Made by a program: the position numbers and the translations under genes. A stretch of 49,250 nt of DNA, from positions 1-49,250 of the forward strand of contig NZ_CALDDG010000119.1 in the NCBI RefSeq assembly GCF_937936435.1, read 5' to 3'. This document shows, one piece after another, positions 25,110 through 32,724 of this stretch. Position 1 is the stretch's first letter. Each line of letters starts with the position of its first letter. The notes under the pieces were generated by a model, which was not told where the DNA came from, ran no database searches, and saw only the letters and a program-made list of their open reading frames with translations. Source of the stretch: an uncultured Sulfuricurvum sp. (lineage in GTDB: Bacteria > Campylobacterota > Campylobacteria > Campylobacterales > Sulfurimonadaceae).

Positions 25110-25697
25110 ATGAAAGAAAATACGCGACAAAGACTGATCGATGCCACTTTCGACGAGGTTTACTCCATCGGATATCAGGGTGCAGCCTTAAACGATATCC
25201 TGGCAAAAGCAGGGGTACATAAAGGTTCTATGTACCATTTTTTCGCCAACAAAAAAGAGATGGCGCTTGCAGCGATATGTGAAAAAATCGACGAACGTTT
25301 CGATCTTCGCTATCAGTCGATTGTAAACGGCAAAGGCGGTTATTTGGAAAACTTTTTTGCCGTCATACGTGAGAGCGAAGGACGGGATTTTAAACGGGGC
25401 TGTCCGATTGCGAATATTGTTCAAGAGATGTCTAATGTGGATGAAGATTTTAATGCGACGATGAAAGAGATTTATGCTCATTTTCGGATGGGTTTTAAAA
25501 CTATTTTTGACAAAGCGGTCGAAGCCGGTGAGTTAAAAGCCTGCGATACCGCCAAGTTGGCTCTTTTTACCGCTTCGACTTTAGAAGGTGCACTTCTCTC
25601 GGCAAAAGCATCTGGCAATCCTCAAGATTATTTTGATTCGGTGGAGATGTTGATCGAGTATATCCGCGGGTTCGAATCGGAGAAGCGCCTCTCATGA
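25110..25697 (+). CDS. TetR/AcrR family regulator
   Basis: Encodes 195 residues. The N-terminal helix-turn-helix reads TRQRLIDATFDEVYSIGYQGAALNDILAKAGVHKGSMYHFFANK, the TetR signature of the AcrR/NemR-like subgroup. The C-terminal part is the ligand and dimer domain. It represses itself and the divergent AhpD-like gene through two operators. Cys residues occur in the effector part (GCPIANIV), as in electrophile sensors such as NemR, which fits an oxidant or electrophile signal by analogy only. The next gene overlaps its end by four bases. Confidence 0.9.
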   Translation: MKENTRQRLIDATFDEVYSIGYQGAALNDILAKAGVHKGSMYHFFANKKEMALAAICEKIDERFDLRYQSIVNGKGGYLENFFAVIRESEGRDFKRGCPIANIVQEMSNVDEDFNATMKEIYAHFRMGFKTIFDKAVEAGELKACDTAKLALFTASTLEGALLSAKASGNPQDYFDSVEMLIEYIRGFESEKRLS

Positions 25698-26176
25698 CAC
25701 CCGCCGTCAATGTCGCCAAGAAAGCGAAGATCGATTATCGCTTGCACTCATATACTCATGACCCTTACAGTGCTTCATACGGAGAGGAAGCGTCGGAAAA
25801 ACTGGGAGTTCCTCCCGAACGGGTGTTTAAAACGCTTGTTGTCATGATCGACGCAAAACAGATGGCCGTGGCTGTGATCCCCGTCTTGTCTATGCTTTCG
25901 ATGAAACATATCGCAAAAGCCGCAGGGGGTAAAAAGGCAGAGATGGCAAACGGTGCGGATGTTGAGCGATGCAGCGGATATATCCTCGGAGGGGTTAGCC
26001 CGCTGGGGCAGAAAAAGAGGCTTAAAACATTTATCGATGCTACAGCTGAACATTTCCCGACGATCTATGTCAGTGCGGGGCGCAGAGGTTTGGAAATCGA
26101 GCTTTCTTCTATGGACTTGATGAAACTGACGGATGGGATGTTTGCTATTTTAGGTGATATAGCCAAAGCCAAATAA
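25694..26176 (+). CDS. ybaK: Cys-tRNA(Pro)/Cys-tRNA(Cys) deacylase YbaK/EbsC
   Basis: Encodes 160 residues of the YbaK/ProX editing family: AKKAKIDYRLHSYTHDP near the start, FKTLVVMIDAKQMAVAVIPV with the catalytic-site Lys of YbaK at about 46, and GYILGGVSPLGQKK. It hydrolyses Cys wrongly attached to tRNA(Pro). The ATG overlaps the tetR stop (ATGA), so it is co-translated with the regulator. Confidence 0.9.
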   Translation: MTPAVNVAKKAKIDYRLHSYTHDPYSASYGEEASEKLGVPPERVFKTLVVMIDAKQMAVAVIPVLSMLSMKHIAKAAGGKKAEMANGADVERCSGYILGGVSPLGQKKRLKTFIDATAEHFPTIYVSAGRRGLEIELSSMDLMKLTDGMFAILGDIAKAK

Positions 26177-26248
26177 CAATATCAGCTTAAATATCAGAAT
26201 AAATTTATCTCAATAACGTTATATTTATTTTTCATTATTATTAAATGT

Positions 26249-26267
26249 TAATCATTGATTATGATTA
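26249..26267. promoter_or_regulatory. AT-rich palindrome before DUF2167 gene
   Basis: TAATCAT and ATGATTA arms flank five bases. It lies 21 bases before the DUF2167 ATG, in promoter position, and loosely resembles a Fur box. The match is by arms only, and AT-rich DNA produces such repeats by chance. Confidence 0.3.
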
Positions 26268-26287
26268 GCTGAAAATAAAGGAAAAAA

Positions 26288-27196
26288 ATGAAATCGCGTA
26301 TGAGCCGATTTGTAGTGATGTTTTTATTAATGGTATTCCCTTTATTAGGTCAAGAAACGTATGAAGGTGAATTGCAACAGGCTATTTCAGCGGCTGAAAA
26401 AGTCATGATAACAGGGCCTAAGACAATTGAGATTTTCGATCAGGCAACGCTTGAATTGCCGGCTAAATTTGTATTCATACCAAATCCTGAAGCATCTAAT
26501 ATCATGCGAGCCATGGGAAATTCGGTTGGTGAGGGGTTTAATGGTTTGATCATGCCGGAATCGGCTGATACATGGTGGTTTATTACCGTTAACTATACTG
26601 ATGCCGGGTATATTAAAGATGACGATGCCAAGAACTGGAATACGGATGAGATGCTCCAAAATATGAAAGAAAATGCGGAACATGTTAATGAAGAACGTGC
26701 AAAGCGACATATTCCAGAGGTTGATGTAGCGGGATGGGTACAGACCCCTATGTATTATAATGATTCGCATGAAGTGATATGGTCTGTTGCTACAAAAGCA
26801 AAAGGGGTTCCTGACAATCAAGCGGAAGGAGTCAATTACAATACTCTCGTTCTAGGTCGGCAAGGGTATATCAGTTTGAATCTCATTACGGCGTTATCGT
26901 CGGTAGAAGCGCTTAAACCGACGAGCAAAACTTTAATCGATCAACTCCATTTCAGCGACGGTAAAAAGTACAGCGATGTCAATTTAGCCACGGATAAAAT
27001 AGCAGAATACGGCTTGGCTGCGTTGATTACAGGAGTAGCAGCTAAAAAACTCGGTTTGATTGCATTGATTGCCGCATTTTTGGTGAAATTCGGCAAAGTG
27101 ATTGCTATAACATTGTTCGGGGGCGGATATTGGTATAAAAAACATAAAGCCAAACAAAAGGCGAGCGATACCAATTCCAATGAGCTAAACGGATAG
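26288..27196 (+). CDS. DUF2167 membrane-anchored exported protein
   Basis: Encodes 302 residues. A signal peptide (MSRFVVMFLLMVFPLLGQ) is followed by the DUF2167 region (about 40-235), with typical stretches DTWWFITVNYTDAGYIKDDDA and WVQTPMYYNDSHEVIWSV. A hydrophobic segment near the C-terminus (about 258-285) is followed by a basic tail. The body is thus outside the cytoplasm with a membrane anchor. Family function is unknown. The next gene, an M50 protease, starts three bases after the stop, so they form an operon. Confidence 0.88.
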   Translation: MKSRMSRFVVMFLLMVFPLLGQETYEGELQQAISAAEKVMITGPKTIEIFDQATLELPAKFVFIPNPEASNIMRAMGNSVGEGFNGLIMPESADTWWFITVNYTDAGYIKDDDAKNWNTDEMLQNMKENAEHVNEERAKRHIPEVDVAGWVQTPMYYNDSHEVIWSVATKAKGVPDNQAEGVNYNTLVLGRQGYISLNLITALSSVEALKPTSKTLIDQLHFSDGKKYSDVNLATDKIAEYGLAALITGVAAKKLGLIALIAAFLVKFGKVIAITLFGGGYWYKKHKAKQKASDTNSNELNG

Positions 27197-27199
27197 CAG

Positions 27200-27913
27200 A
27201 TGAAAACCTTATTGGCACTTCTCGCCGCAGGTAAACTTGGTAAAGTATTCATAACGGGCGGCAGTATGCTAATCTCTATCGTTGCGTATTCATTTATATT
27301 TGGATGGTGGTATGCGATAGGATTTGTTTTATTGATTTTTATTCATGAAATGGGACATTATATGGCTGCAAGACAACGTGGAGTGAATGTTGGAGTACCG
27401 ACATTTATCCCCTTTATCGGGGCATGGATAGCTCTGAAAGAACAACCTGTTGATGTAGAAAATGAGGCATATATCGGTTTTGCAGGTCCGTTTGTGGGAA
27501 CATTTGCCGCTTTAATCGTCTATTATCTATCGCGGGTGTATGACAGTAATTTATTACTGGCATTGGCGTATTCAGGGTTTTTTATTAATTTGTTTAATCT
27601 GATCCCGATTTCCCCGCTTGACGGTGGACGGATCAGTGCCGTATTGACTCCTAGAATATGGTTTTTGGGAGTACCTTTATTGATAGGCTTTTTCTTCTTT
27701 TTTCCCAGTCCGATGTTGATTGTATTGGCTATTTTGGCTTTTCCGCAATTGAAACTGGCATGGAATTATGATCCTGAGGATGAAAAGAATAAGCGATACT
27801 ATACGATCAGTGATGAAAATCGTTTGATGTACAGTTTGTATTATATGGCCTTGGTCATCTTTTTGGCGGCTATGACATACAATATTCATCAAATTTTAGG
27901 AAAAGGGTACTGA
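27200..27913 (+). CDS. Site-2 protease family (M50) membrane metalloprotease
   Basis: Encodes 237 residues with five to six membrane helices. The zinc site is HEMGH in FIHEMGHYMAARQRG (about residues 50-54), and the third ligand lies in NLIPISPLDGGR. M50 proteases cut proteins within the membrane and often release signal factors. Here the partner may be the DUF2167 protein encoded just upstream, as an inference from the three-base spacing. Confidence 0.9.
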   Translation: MKTLLALLAAGKLGKVFITGGSMLISIVAYSFIFGWWYAIGFVLLIFIHEMGHYMAARQRGVNVGVPTFIPFIGAWIALKEQPVDVENEAYIGFAGPFVGTFAALIVYYLSRVYDSNLLLALAYSGFFINLFNLIPISPLDGGRISAVLTPRIWFLGVPLLIGFFFFFPSPMLIVLAILAFPQLKLAWNYDPEDEKNKRYYTISDENRLMYSLYYMALVIFLAAMTYNIHQILGKGY

Positions 27914-27971
27914 TTTGCATTCCGTATCATTATTCGTTACAATTTCATCATCAATATAACAAGGAGAGACC

Positions 27972-28058
27972 ATGAAAAGTCATACTATGTCTATTTCGCA
28001 TCCCATTACCGACGCTACTGTCGCAAGCCTCTCTCTCCTCCTGCTGAACCTGCTGTAA
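27972..28058 (+). CDS. Leucine-rich leader peptide before leuA
   Basis: A 28-codon frame with a strong AAGGAGAGA site six or so bases before the ATG and a TAA stop at 28056-28058. Its second half reads SLSLLLLNLL, with seven leucine codons in the last ten. It lies 105 bases before leuA on the same strand. This is the layout of a leuL-type attenuator: ribosome speed over the leucine codons senses charged tRNA(Leu). The ribosome site can pair with TCTCTCCT inside the peptide coding region (28033-28040). Confidence 0.75.
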   Translation: MKSHTMSISHPITDATVASLSLLLLNLL

Positions 28059-28102
28059 TTTTTCTTTTTTTCCCTTTTTTAAATTTTTAGTTTTGCTTTG
28101 AA

Positions 28103-28122
28103 TGCGGCGTTACACGTCCGCA
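28103..28122 (+). promoter_or_regulatory. Hairpin between leader peptide and leuA
   Basis: TGCGG-CGT pairs with ACG-(T)-CCGCA, and an outer AATGC/GCATT (28101-28105 with 28128-28132) can extend a competing form, followed by TTTTC. The upstream stretch after the leader stop is a long T-rich run (28059-28090). The arrangement is compatible with attenuation, but a clear anti-terminator could not be drawn by eye. Confidence 0.45.
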
Positions 28123-28163
28123 CATCGGCATTTTCATCACTATTGTCATATAAGGATACTTCT

Positions 28164-29483
28164 ATGCAGACGCATACAAAATACACGCCGTATCCAACGG
28201 TAAAATTGGATAAACGAGAATGGGCGGATAACTCCGTCACCGTTGCCCCGAGATGGGTCAGTACCGACTTACGAGACGGTAATCAGGCATTGGCCAACCC
28301 GATGGGGATCGAGCAAAAGATCGCCTATTTCAAAGCGTTGATCGAGTTCGGGTTCAAAGAGATCGAGATCGCCTATCCGAGCGCGTCGCAAACAGAGTTT
28401 GATTTTTGTCGTCGTTTGATCGAGGAGGGATTGATCCCTAAGGATGTGACGGTCGGCATCCTCGTCCCCTCGATAGAGCGTCATATCATTCGCAGTTTCG
28501 AGGCGTTACGGGGAGCGAAGCGGATCACTATGCACCTTTACAATCCGACCGCGTCGAACCAGCGCGAGGTCGTTTTCAGACGGAGCAAAGAGGAGATTAT
28601 TGCGTTGGCATTGCAAGGTGTTGAGTGCATCAAACGCGAAGCAGAGACGTTTGAGGGAGAGGTAGTATTCGAGTATTCACCGGAGAGTTTTTCGCAGACC
28701 GAGTTGGAGTTCGCCCGTGACATCTCCAATGCCGTGATAACCGCATGGCAGCCGAGCAAAGAGCATCCGATGATCTTGAATCTTCCCAATACGTTAGAAG
28801 CGTGTTCGCCCAACATCTATGCCGACCGCATCGAGTGGATGGGCAAACACATTGTGAACCGCGAGAGCGTCATCATCAGCGTCCATCCGCACAATGACCG
28901 AGGATGCGCCGTAGCGAGTGCGGAATTGGCGGTATTGGCAGGTGCGCAGAGAGTCGAGGGGACGATGCTCGGCAACGGCGAACGGGCTGGGAACGTCGAT
29001 ATCATCACATTGGCGTTCAACTACTATGCGCAGGGGATCGATCCGTGTTTACGAGTAGACAAAGTCGATGAGATATTGAGCCGTATCACGAGCATAACGG
29101 GGATGAGCGTTACCGAGCGTCATCCGTATGTAGGGTCGATGATTTATACGGCATTTTCGGGAACCCATCAAGACGCGATCAAAAAAGGGATAGAACATCG
29201 ACGAGAGCAGGGGATGCAGCGATGGGAAGTGCCCTATTTGGCAATTGATCCGCGTGATATAGGACGCGAATACACCGACACGATCCGCATCAACTCCCAA
29301 TCGGGCAAAGGGGGCGTGGCGTATGTGTTAAAAGAGATATACGGGATTGAAGTCTCTAATGAAATACAATCAAAGCTTGCCGAAGAGGTGAAGCGTATCT
29401 CTCAAAAAAGAGGCGGCGAGATCAGCAGTGACGAGGTGCTTGGGATTTATGAGGGGATGATGAAACGTAATGAAAACAGCTGA
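28164..29483 (+). CDS. leuA: 2-Isopropylmalate synthase
   Basis: Encodes 439 residues of LeuA, the enzyme that joins acetyl-CoA with 2-ketoisovalerate, first step of leucine synthesis. The N-terminal part KYTPYPTVKLDKREW and WVSTDLRDGNQALANPMG matches the long 'type 2' form seen in Actinobacteria. HPHNDRGCAVASAEL (about 240-255) gives the metal-binding HxH region and NGERAGNVD follows. The C-terminal allosteric domain of about 100 or more residues that binds leucine is absent: the protein ends after the linker. The start at 28164 has AAGGA upstream; a longer reading from 28098 has none. Control may instead come from the leader peptide at 27972. Confidence 0.9.
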   Translation: MQTHTKYTPYPTVKLDKREWADNSVTVAPRWVSTDLRDGNQALANPMGIEQKIAYFKALIEFGFKEIEIAYPSASQTEFDFCRRLIEEGLIPKDVTVGILVPSIERHIIRSFEALRGAKRITMHLYNPTASNQREVVFRRSKEEIIALALQGVECIKREAETFEGEVVFEYSPESFSQTELEFARDISNAVITAWQPSKEHPMILNLPNTLEACSPNIYADRIEWMGKHIVNRESVIISVHPHNDRGCAVASAELAVLAGAQRVEGTMLGNGERAGNVDIITLAFNYYAQGIDPCLRVDKVDEILSRITSITGMSVTERHPYVGSMIYTAFSGTHQDAIKKGIEHRREQGMQRWEVPYLAIDPRDIGREYTDTIRINSQSGKGGVAYVLKEIYGIEVSNEIQSKLAEEVKRISQKRGGEISSDEVLGIYEGMMKRNENS

Positions 29484-29541
29484 AAGGGTAAATATGGTAA
29501 AACTTTAATGTTTTATTTTGATTAGCATTAAGGTTTAGGCA

Positions 29542-29949
29542 GTGAGTATTTATGCTTTGCAATCGCCGGCAGGCGGGTTTTTGGATGAAGATCTAGATCA
29601 TTTTAATAAAATTTTTGATGATTGGTGCATACAGTTTGATAATTTTGAAGATGCTGCTCTCATCGCGAGTACATTGGATAAAAAAAGATATGCTGAGGTC
29701 GTCGAAATCACCCCTCTGAGCTATCCTAAGTATTTTTTTCATAATTTACAGGGGATCATACACGCGACACGCGAAGTAGAGGGGAATATTATCTGTATTG
29801 TGGAACCTTTTATGGGATCGAATTTTCGTATTGCGGTTTGTAATCTGGAGACAAAAGCGGTCAGACTAACCGCAACAAAGTATAAAAATACGATGAGTGT
29901 CGAAGGTGCGTTTGCGAATTTTACGATCCGAGATGATAAAGATTTTTAA
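29542..29949 (+). CDS. Hypothetical protein
   Basis: Encodes about 135 residues, probably with a GTG start within one or two bases of the given position. No signal or membrane segment; a mixed alpha/beta pattern with acidic character. No family recognised. It stands between leuA and the converging DUF1294 gene. Confidence 0.55.
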   Translation: MSIYALQSPAGGFLDEDLDHFNKIFDDWCIQFDNFEDAALIASTLDKKRYAEVVEITPLSYPKYFFHNLQGIIHATREVEGNIICIVEPFMGSNFRIAVCNLETKAVRLTATKYKNTMSVEGAFANFTIRDDKDF

Positions 29950-29959
29950 TGAAAGACTA

Positions 29960-30259
29960 TTACATCAGTGAAAAATTTTGCAGCGTATGAGAAGCGTCGG
30001 AGGAAAAAAACCAGATTGCTTCAAAGAGGATAAATTGAATCGTTAAAATAATCCAGAAAAGATAACGGTATTTTTTCGATTTGTGACGAAATATTTTCTG
30101 GGCGAAAACAGCTCCCGCACTCCCTCCGAAAACGGCAAGACTCAAAAGCGTTTTTTCACTCACCCGCCGACGGTTGGTGCGCGCTAAATATTTGTCGTAT
30201 CCGAATACAAAGAATGTAATGAGATTAAAAAGTAAAAAAAGAAGAACGAAAGCTTTCAT
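29960..30259 (-). CDS. DUF1294 membrane protein
   Basis: Encodes 99 residues with three hydrophobic segments. The family mark is FFVFGYDKYLARTNRRRVSEKTLLSLAVFGGSAGAVFAQKIFRHKS (DUF1294: GxDK near the start, then RVSE and the GG-GA). Small inner-membrane protein of unknown function. Confidence 0.85.
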   Translation of the reverse strand: MKAFVLLFLLFNLITFFVFGYDKYLARTNRRRVSEKTLLSLAVFGGSAGAVFAQKIFRHKSKKYRYLFWIILTIQFILFEAIWFFSSDASHTLQNFSLM

Positions 30260-30341
30260 CGTCGGGGATTATAGCATATAAGGATTGTCGATTATAGGAA
30301 TGTGATTTGCTTCTCAGTCGAGATATTCTAGAGGAGAGACG

Positions 30342-30758
30342 ATGCGAGCCGTTTACAGTTCTTACAACAATAGCGCCAGTACCACAGCTATTACCACCAA
30401 TGCCTATCAACAAGACAAAGATCAATTGAACGCATTGATGGATAAAATGAAAAAATCGATCGAAAGCGGCGATTTAGAGAGTGCCAAAGCGTTGTTACAA
30501 GAAGCTGACAAATTAATTGAGTCGAACAGCAACAACAAAAGAAAGACCAGAATCGCTCAACAGCAAGCCGAGTTTAAAAGCCAGTTGGATACGCTCTCCG
30601 ATACCCTCAACAAACAAGACAAAAAGTCGGCGTTAGAGACCATCGCCAATATCAAAGACGAGCTCAAAAACAATAAAAATCTTGTCTTAAAATCGCACCA
30701 AACTTCGGATATCATTGCCGAGATTCGATCGCAATATTTGCTCTCAATTTATGCGTAG
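30342..30758 (+). CDS. Hypothetical coiled-coil protein next to integron
   Basis: Encodes 138 residues with a GAGGAGAG site before the ATG. After a Ser/Thr/Asn-rich start the protein is almost wholly helical and charged, with heptad-like repeats (LNALMDKMKKSIESGDLES and LDTLSDTLNKQDKKSALETI). It resembles flagellar or export-associated helpers in style only; no family is assigned. It is the last chromosomal-looking gene before the integron, whose far end lies about 130 bases on. Confidence 0.6.
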   Translation: MRAVYSSYNNSASTTAITTNAYQQDKDQLNALMDKMKKSIESGDLESAKALLQEADKLIESNSNNKRKTRIAQQQAEFKSQLDTLSDTLNKQDKKSALETIANIKDELKNNKNLVLKSHQTSDIIAEIRSQYLLSIYA

Positions 30759-30887
30759 GGCATACAGTTCATACGAAATTTGTAAAAGAAAATCATGTTT
30801 AAAACTAGTAATGACAATTTAGAAGAGGTTATAGGTATCACCTGACCCCTGATATTCAGTATTCAGGAGAGTGGGAACGAGGGAAGG
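30759..30887. other. Left boundary stretch of integron
   Basis: No gene. A loosely palindromic stretch CTGATATTCAGTATTCAG lies around 30849-30866, just beyond the cut-off attC. No insertion-sequence end or target-site duplication is obvious. Confidence 0.4.
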
Positions 30888-30913
30888 GTTAGGCGACACC
30901 GTTTGTGTTGGAC
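30888..30913 (-). repeat. Partial attC of third cassette
   Basis: Read on the minus strand, two RYYYAAC-type cores follow the NTF2-like gene: GTCCAAC (30907-30913) and GCCTAAC (30888-30894). The bases after the latter (CCTTCCCTC) resemble the left arm of environmental attC sites. No right-hand GTTRRRY follows within the next 100 bases, so the site seems cut off at the integron's end. Confidence 0.5.
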
Positions 30914-30929
30914 GACAAGCCATGCACAC

Positions 30930-31274
30930 TCATGTTTGCCCTACCAACATGGGGCGCGGATCGTAGTAGCCACGAACCGATACGATTTGTCCGTCTACGA
31001 CGTGAATATGCTCCGCAAACGGAATTGTTCCGAAGGTTGTATCGATGTTGAGGAGGGCGACGCAGTGTTCGCCATCGACGACGAGACGAATGATTTCGAT
31101 ATGCTTGACGATTCTCGCGAACCGCTCCGTGGCTTCAATGAAGGCCACCGCACCCTGATACGTATTCATGGGAAAGACACCAATCACCTCCGGATGAATT
31201 GGGAGATTCTTTGGATCATTTCGACGAACAGCATCGATGTATTTCTCGACCACGCTAGTTACTTGAATTCTCAT
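30930..31274 (-). CDS. NTF2/SnoaL-like protein, third cassette
   Basis: Encodes 114 residues of the NTF2-like/SnoaL cone fold: VEKYIDAVRRNDPKNLPIHPEV at the start and a final strand ending VDGQIVSVRGYYDPRPML. Members bind or isomerise small polyketide- or steroid-like compounds, and such genes are common among environmental cassettes. It lies 30 bases downstream of the attC of the second cassette. It has a higher G+C than the second cassette, so the cassettes have different sources. Confidence 0.8.
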   Translation of the reverse strand: MRIQVTSVVEKYIDAVRRNDPKNLPIHPEVIGVFPMNTYQGAVAFIEATERFARIVKHIEIIRLVVDGEHCVALLNIDTTFGTIPFAEHIHVVDGQIVSVRGYYDPRPMLVGQT

Positions 31275-31304
31275 ATGATTCCTTTTTGTTTATTTGATAG
31301 CTGT

Positions 31305-31375
31305 ATATAACGTTTAAAATGAGCAATCAAAAAGCCGCCCGTGGGTTTTTGATTGGTCTCCTTTGGTTTGTTAGC
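31305..31375 (-). repeat. attC of second cassette
   Basis: Read on the minus strand the site starts with GCTAAC and ends with GTTATAT, about 71 bases. Between them AATCAAAAA and TTTTTGATT form a nine-pair stem around CCCACGGGCGGC, typical of a folded attC. The AT-rich stem differs from the GC-rich aadA1 attC and points to another source. Confidence 0.75.
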
Positions 31376-31379
31376 TTTT

Positions 31380-31850
31380 TTATTCAAGCCCATACTTTAA
31401 CTCAGATGCCATTGCTCCTAAATATTTTGACACCAAATCACTGTCTTTATTCCACCATGGGGACTTTTTATCAGCCATCATCTTGATAGCCTTGCGAGTT
31501 TTTGGACCAAAATATATGTTTGATAAATTTATTACAGCATTAAATTCAGCATTATACTCTGCCAAAATCTTACTTGTCTCTATTTGTTCGTTGGAGCTTT
31601 CAGGCTGATTAAGATAAATCTTCCAAATACCTGAAATGCCAGGGGCTTTTCCATATATTGTTGCTGTTCTGTCAATTATTTTAATACGTTGCTGGATTAT
31701 CTCTTGTTTGTAAGCTAGTTGAGAAGCTTCTTTTTTACTGTTGGAATCTAATGATGCCCCTAAATAGACACCAGAAAGTCCACCGACTAACCCAATTACA
31801 GAAATAAGTATTGGTATAATAAGTTCTTTTAATCTATTATCTTTGTTCAT
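31380..31850 (-). CDS. Unknown membrane-anchored protein, second cassette
   Basis: Encodes 156 residues. The N-terminus has a hydrophobic anchor (about 10-31; IPILISVIGLVGGLSGVYLG) with basic residues before it, so the rest is probably outside the cytoplasm or attached to the inner membrane. No family is recognised. It fills a whole cassette: its ATG is 12 bases from the end of the aadA1 attC, with AAGGAG just before it, and its stop is five bases from its own attC. Cassette genes of unknown function are common and this one is an AT-rich example. Confidence 0.75.
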   Translation of the reverse strand: MNKDNRLKELIIPILISVIGLVGGLSGVYLGASLDSNSKKEASQLAYKQEIIQQRIKIIDRTATIYGKAPGISGIWKIYLNQPESSNEQIETSKILAEYNAEFNAVINLSNIYFGPKTRKAIKMMADKKSPWWNKDSDLVSKYLGAMASELKYGLE

Positions 31851-31861
31851 TAAACTCCTTT

Positions 31862-31921
31862 AGCTAACGCTTGAGTTAAGCCGCGCCGCGAAGCGGCGTC
31901 GGCTTGAACGAATTGTTAGAC
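31862..31921 (-). repeat. attC of aadA1 cassette
   Basis: Read on the minus strand: GTCTAAC, then AATTCGTTCAAGC, the long GC-rich stem GCCGCTTCGCGGC, then CTTAACTCAAGC and GTTAG. As far as I recall it this is the standard 60-base aadA1 attC of clinical class 1 integrons. The last core continues as GTTAGCT because the bases after the cut belong to the next cassette. Confidence 0.92.
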
Positions 31922-31922
31922 A

Positions 31923-32714
31923 TTATTTGCCGACTACCTTGGTGATCTCGCCTTTCACGTAGTGAACAAATTCTTCCAACTGATCTGCGCGCGAGGCCAA
32001 GCGATCTTCTTCTTGTCCAAGATAAGCCTGTCTAGCTTCAAGTATGACGGGCTGATACTGGGCCGGCAGGCGCTCCATTGCCCAGTCGGCAGCGACATCC
32101 TTCGGCGCGATTTTGCCGGTTACTGCGCTGTACCAAATGCGGGACAACGTAAGCACTACATTTCGCTCATCGCCAGCCCAGTCGGGCGGCGAGTTCCATA
32201 GCGTTAAGGTTTCATTTAGCGCCTCAAATAGATCCTGTTCAGGAACCGGATCAAAGAGTTCCTCCGCCGCTGGACCTACCAAGGCAACGCTATGTTCTCT
32301 TGCTTTTGTCAGCAAGATAGCCAGATCAATGTCGATCGTGGCTGGCTCGAAGATACCTGCAAGAATGTCATTGCGCTGCCATTCTCCAAATTGCAGTTCG
32401 CGCTTAGCTGGATAACGCCACGGAATGATGTCGTCGTGCACAACAATGGTGACTTCTACAGCGCGGAGAATCTCGCTCTCTCCAGGGGAAGCCGAAGTTT
32501 CCAAAAGGTCGTTGATCAAAGCTCGCCGCGTTGTTTCATCAAGCCTTACGGTCACCGTAACCAGCAAATCAATATCACTGTGTGGCTTCAGGCCGCCATC
32601 CACTGCGGAGCCGTACAAATGTACGGCCAGCAACGTCGGTTCGAGATGGCGCTCGATGACGCCAACTACCTCTGATAGTTGAGTCGATACTTCGGCGATC
32701 ACCACTTCCCTCAT
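31923..32714 (-). CDS. aadA1: Aminoglycoside 3''-adenylyltransferase, streptomycin/spectinomycin resistance
   Basis: Encodes 263 residues, the full AadA length. The nucleotidyltransferase site is LYGSAVDGGLKPHSDIDLLV (GS...DxD). From memory, every stretch compared agrees with AadA1 apart from residue 4 (Val instead of Ala), and the start GTTAAACATCATGAGGGAAG is the standard cassette beginning. It transfers AMP to the 3'' hydroxyl of streptomycin and the 9 hydroxyl of spectinomycin in the cytoplasm. It is the first cassette after attI, so it should be the best expressed. Its composition is clearly G+C-richer than its neighbours, a sign of recent arrival. A database comparison is needed to confirm the allele. 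Confidence 0.95.
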   Translation of the reverse strand: MREVVIAEVSTQLSEVVGVIERHLEPTLLAVHLYGSAVDGGLKPHSDIDLLVTVTVRLDETTRRALINDLLETSASPGESEILRAVEVTIVVHDDIIPWRYPAKRELQFGEWQRNDILAGIFEPATIDIDLAILLTKAREHSVALVGPAAEELFDPVPEQDLFEALNETLTLWNSPPDWAGDERNVVLTLSRIWYSAVTGKIAPKDVAADWAMERLPAQYQPVILEARQAYLGQEEDRLASRADQLEEFVHYVKGEITKVVGK

Positions 32715-32717
32715 GAT

Positions 32718-32724
32718 GTTTAAC
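32718..32724 (-). other. attI / first cassette recombination junction
   Basis: GTTAAAC on the minus strand is the GTTRRRY core at which the aadA1 cassette joined attI. The attI region beyond it (about 32725-32850) is AT-rich and unlike the attI1 sequence of class 1 integrons. Confidence 0.75.

Noticed and set aside
28098..28163. Upstream extension of leuA
   Set aside because: No ribosome site; it covers the hairpin region, and homologous sequence starts at the 28164 ATG.
30849..30866. Palindromic stretch at the integron edge as insertion-sequence end
   Set aside because: The repeat is imperfect and no partner end, transposase or target duplication is present.
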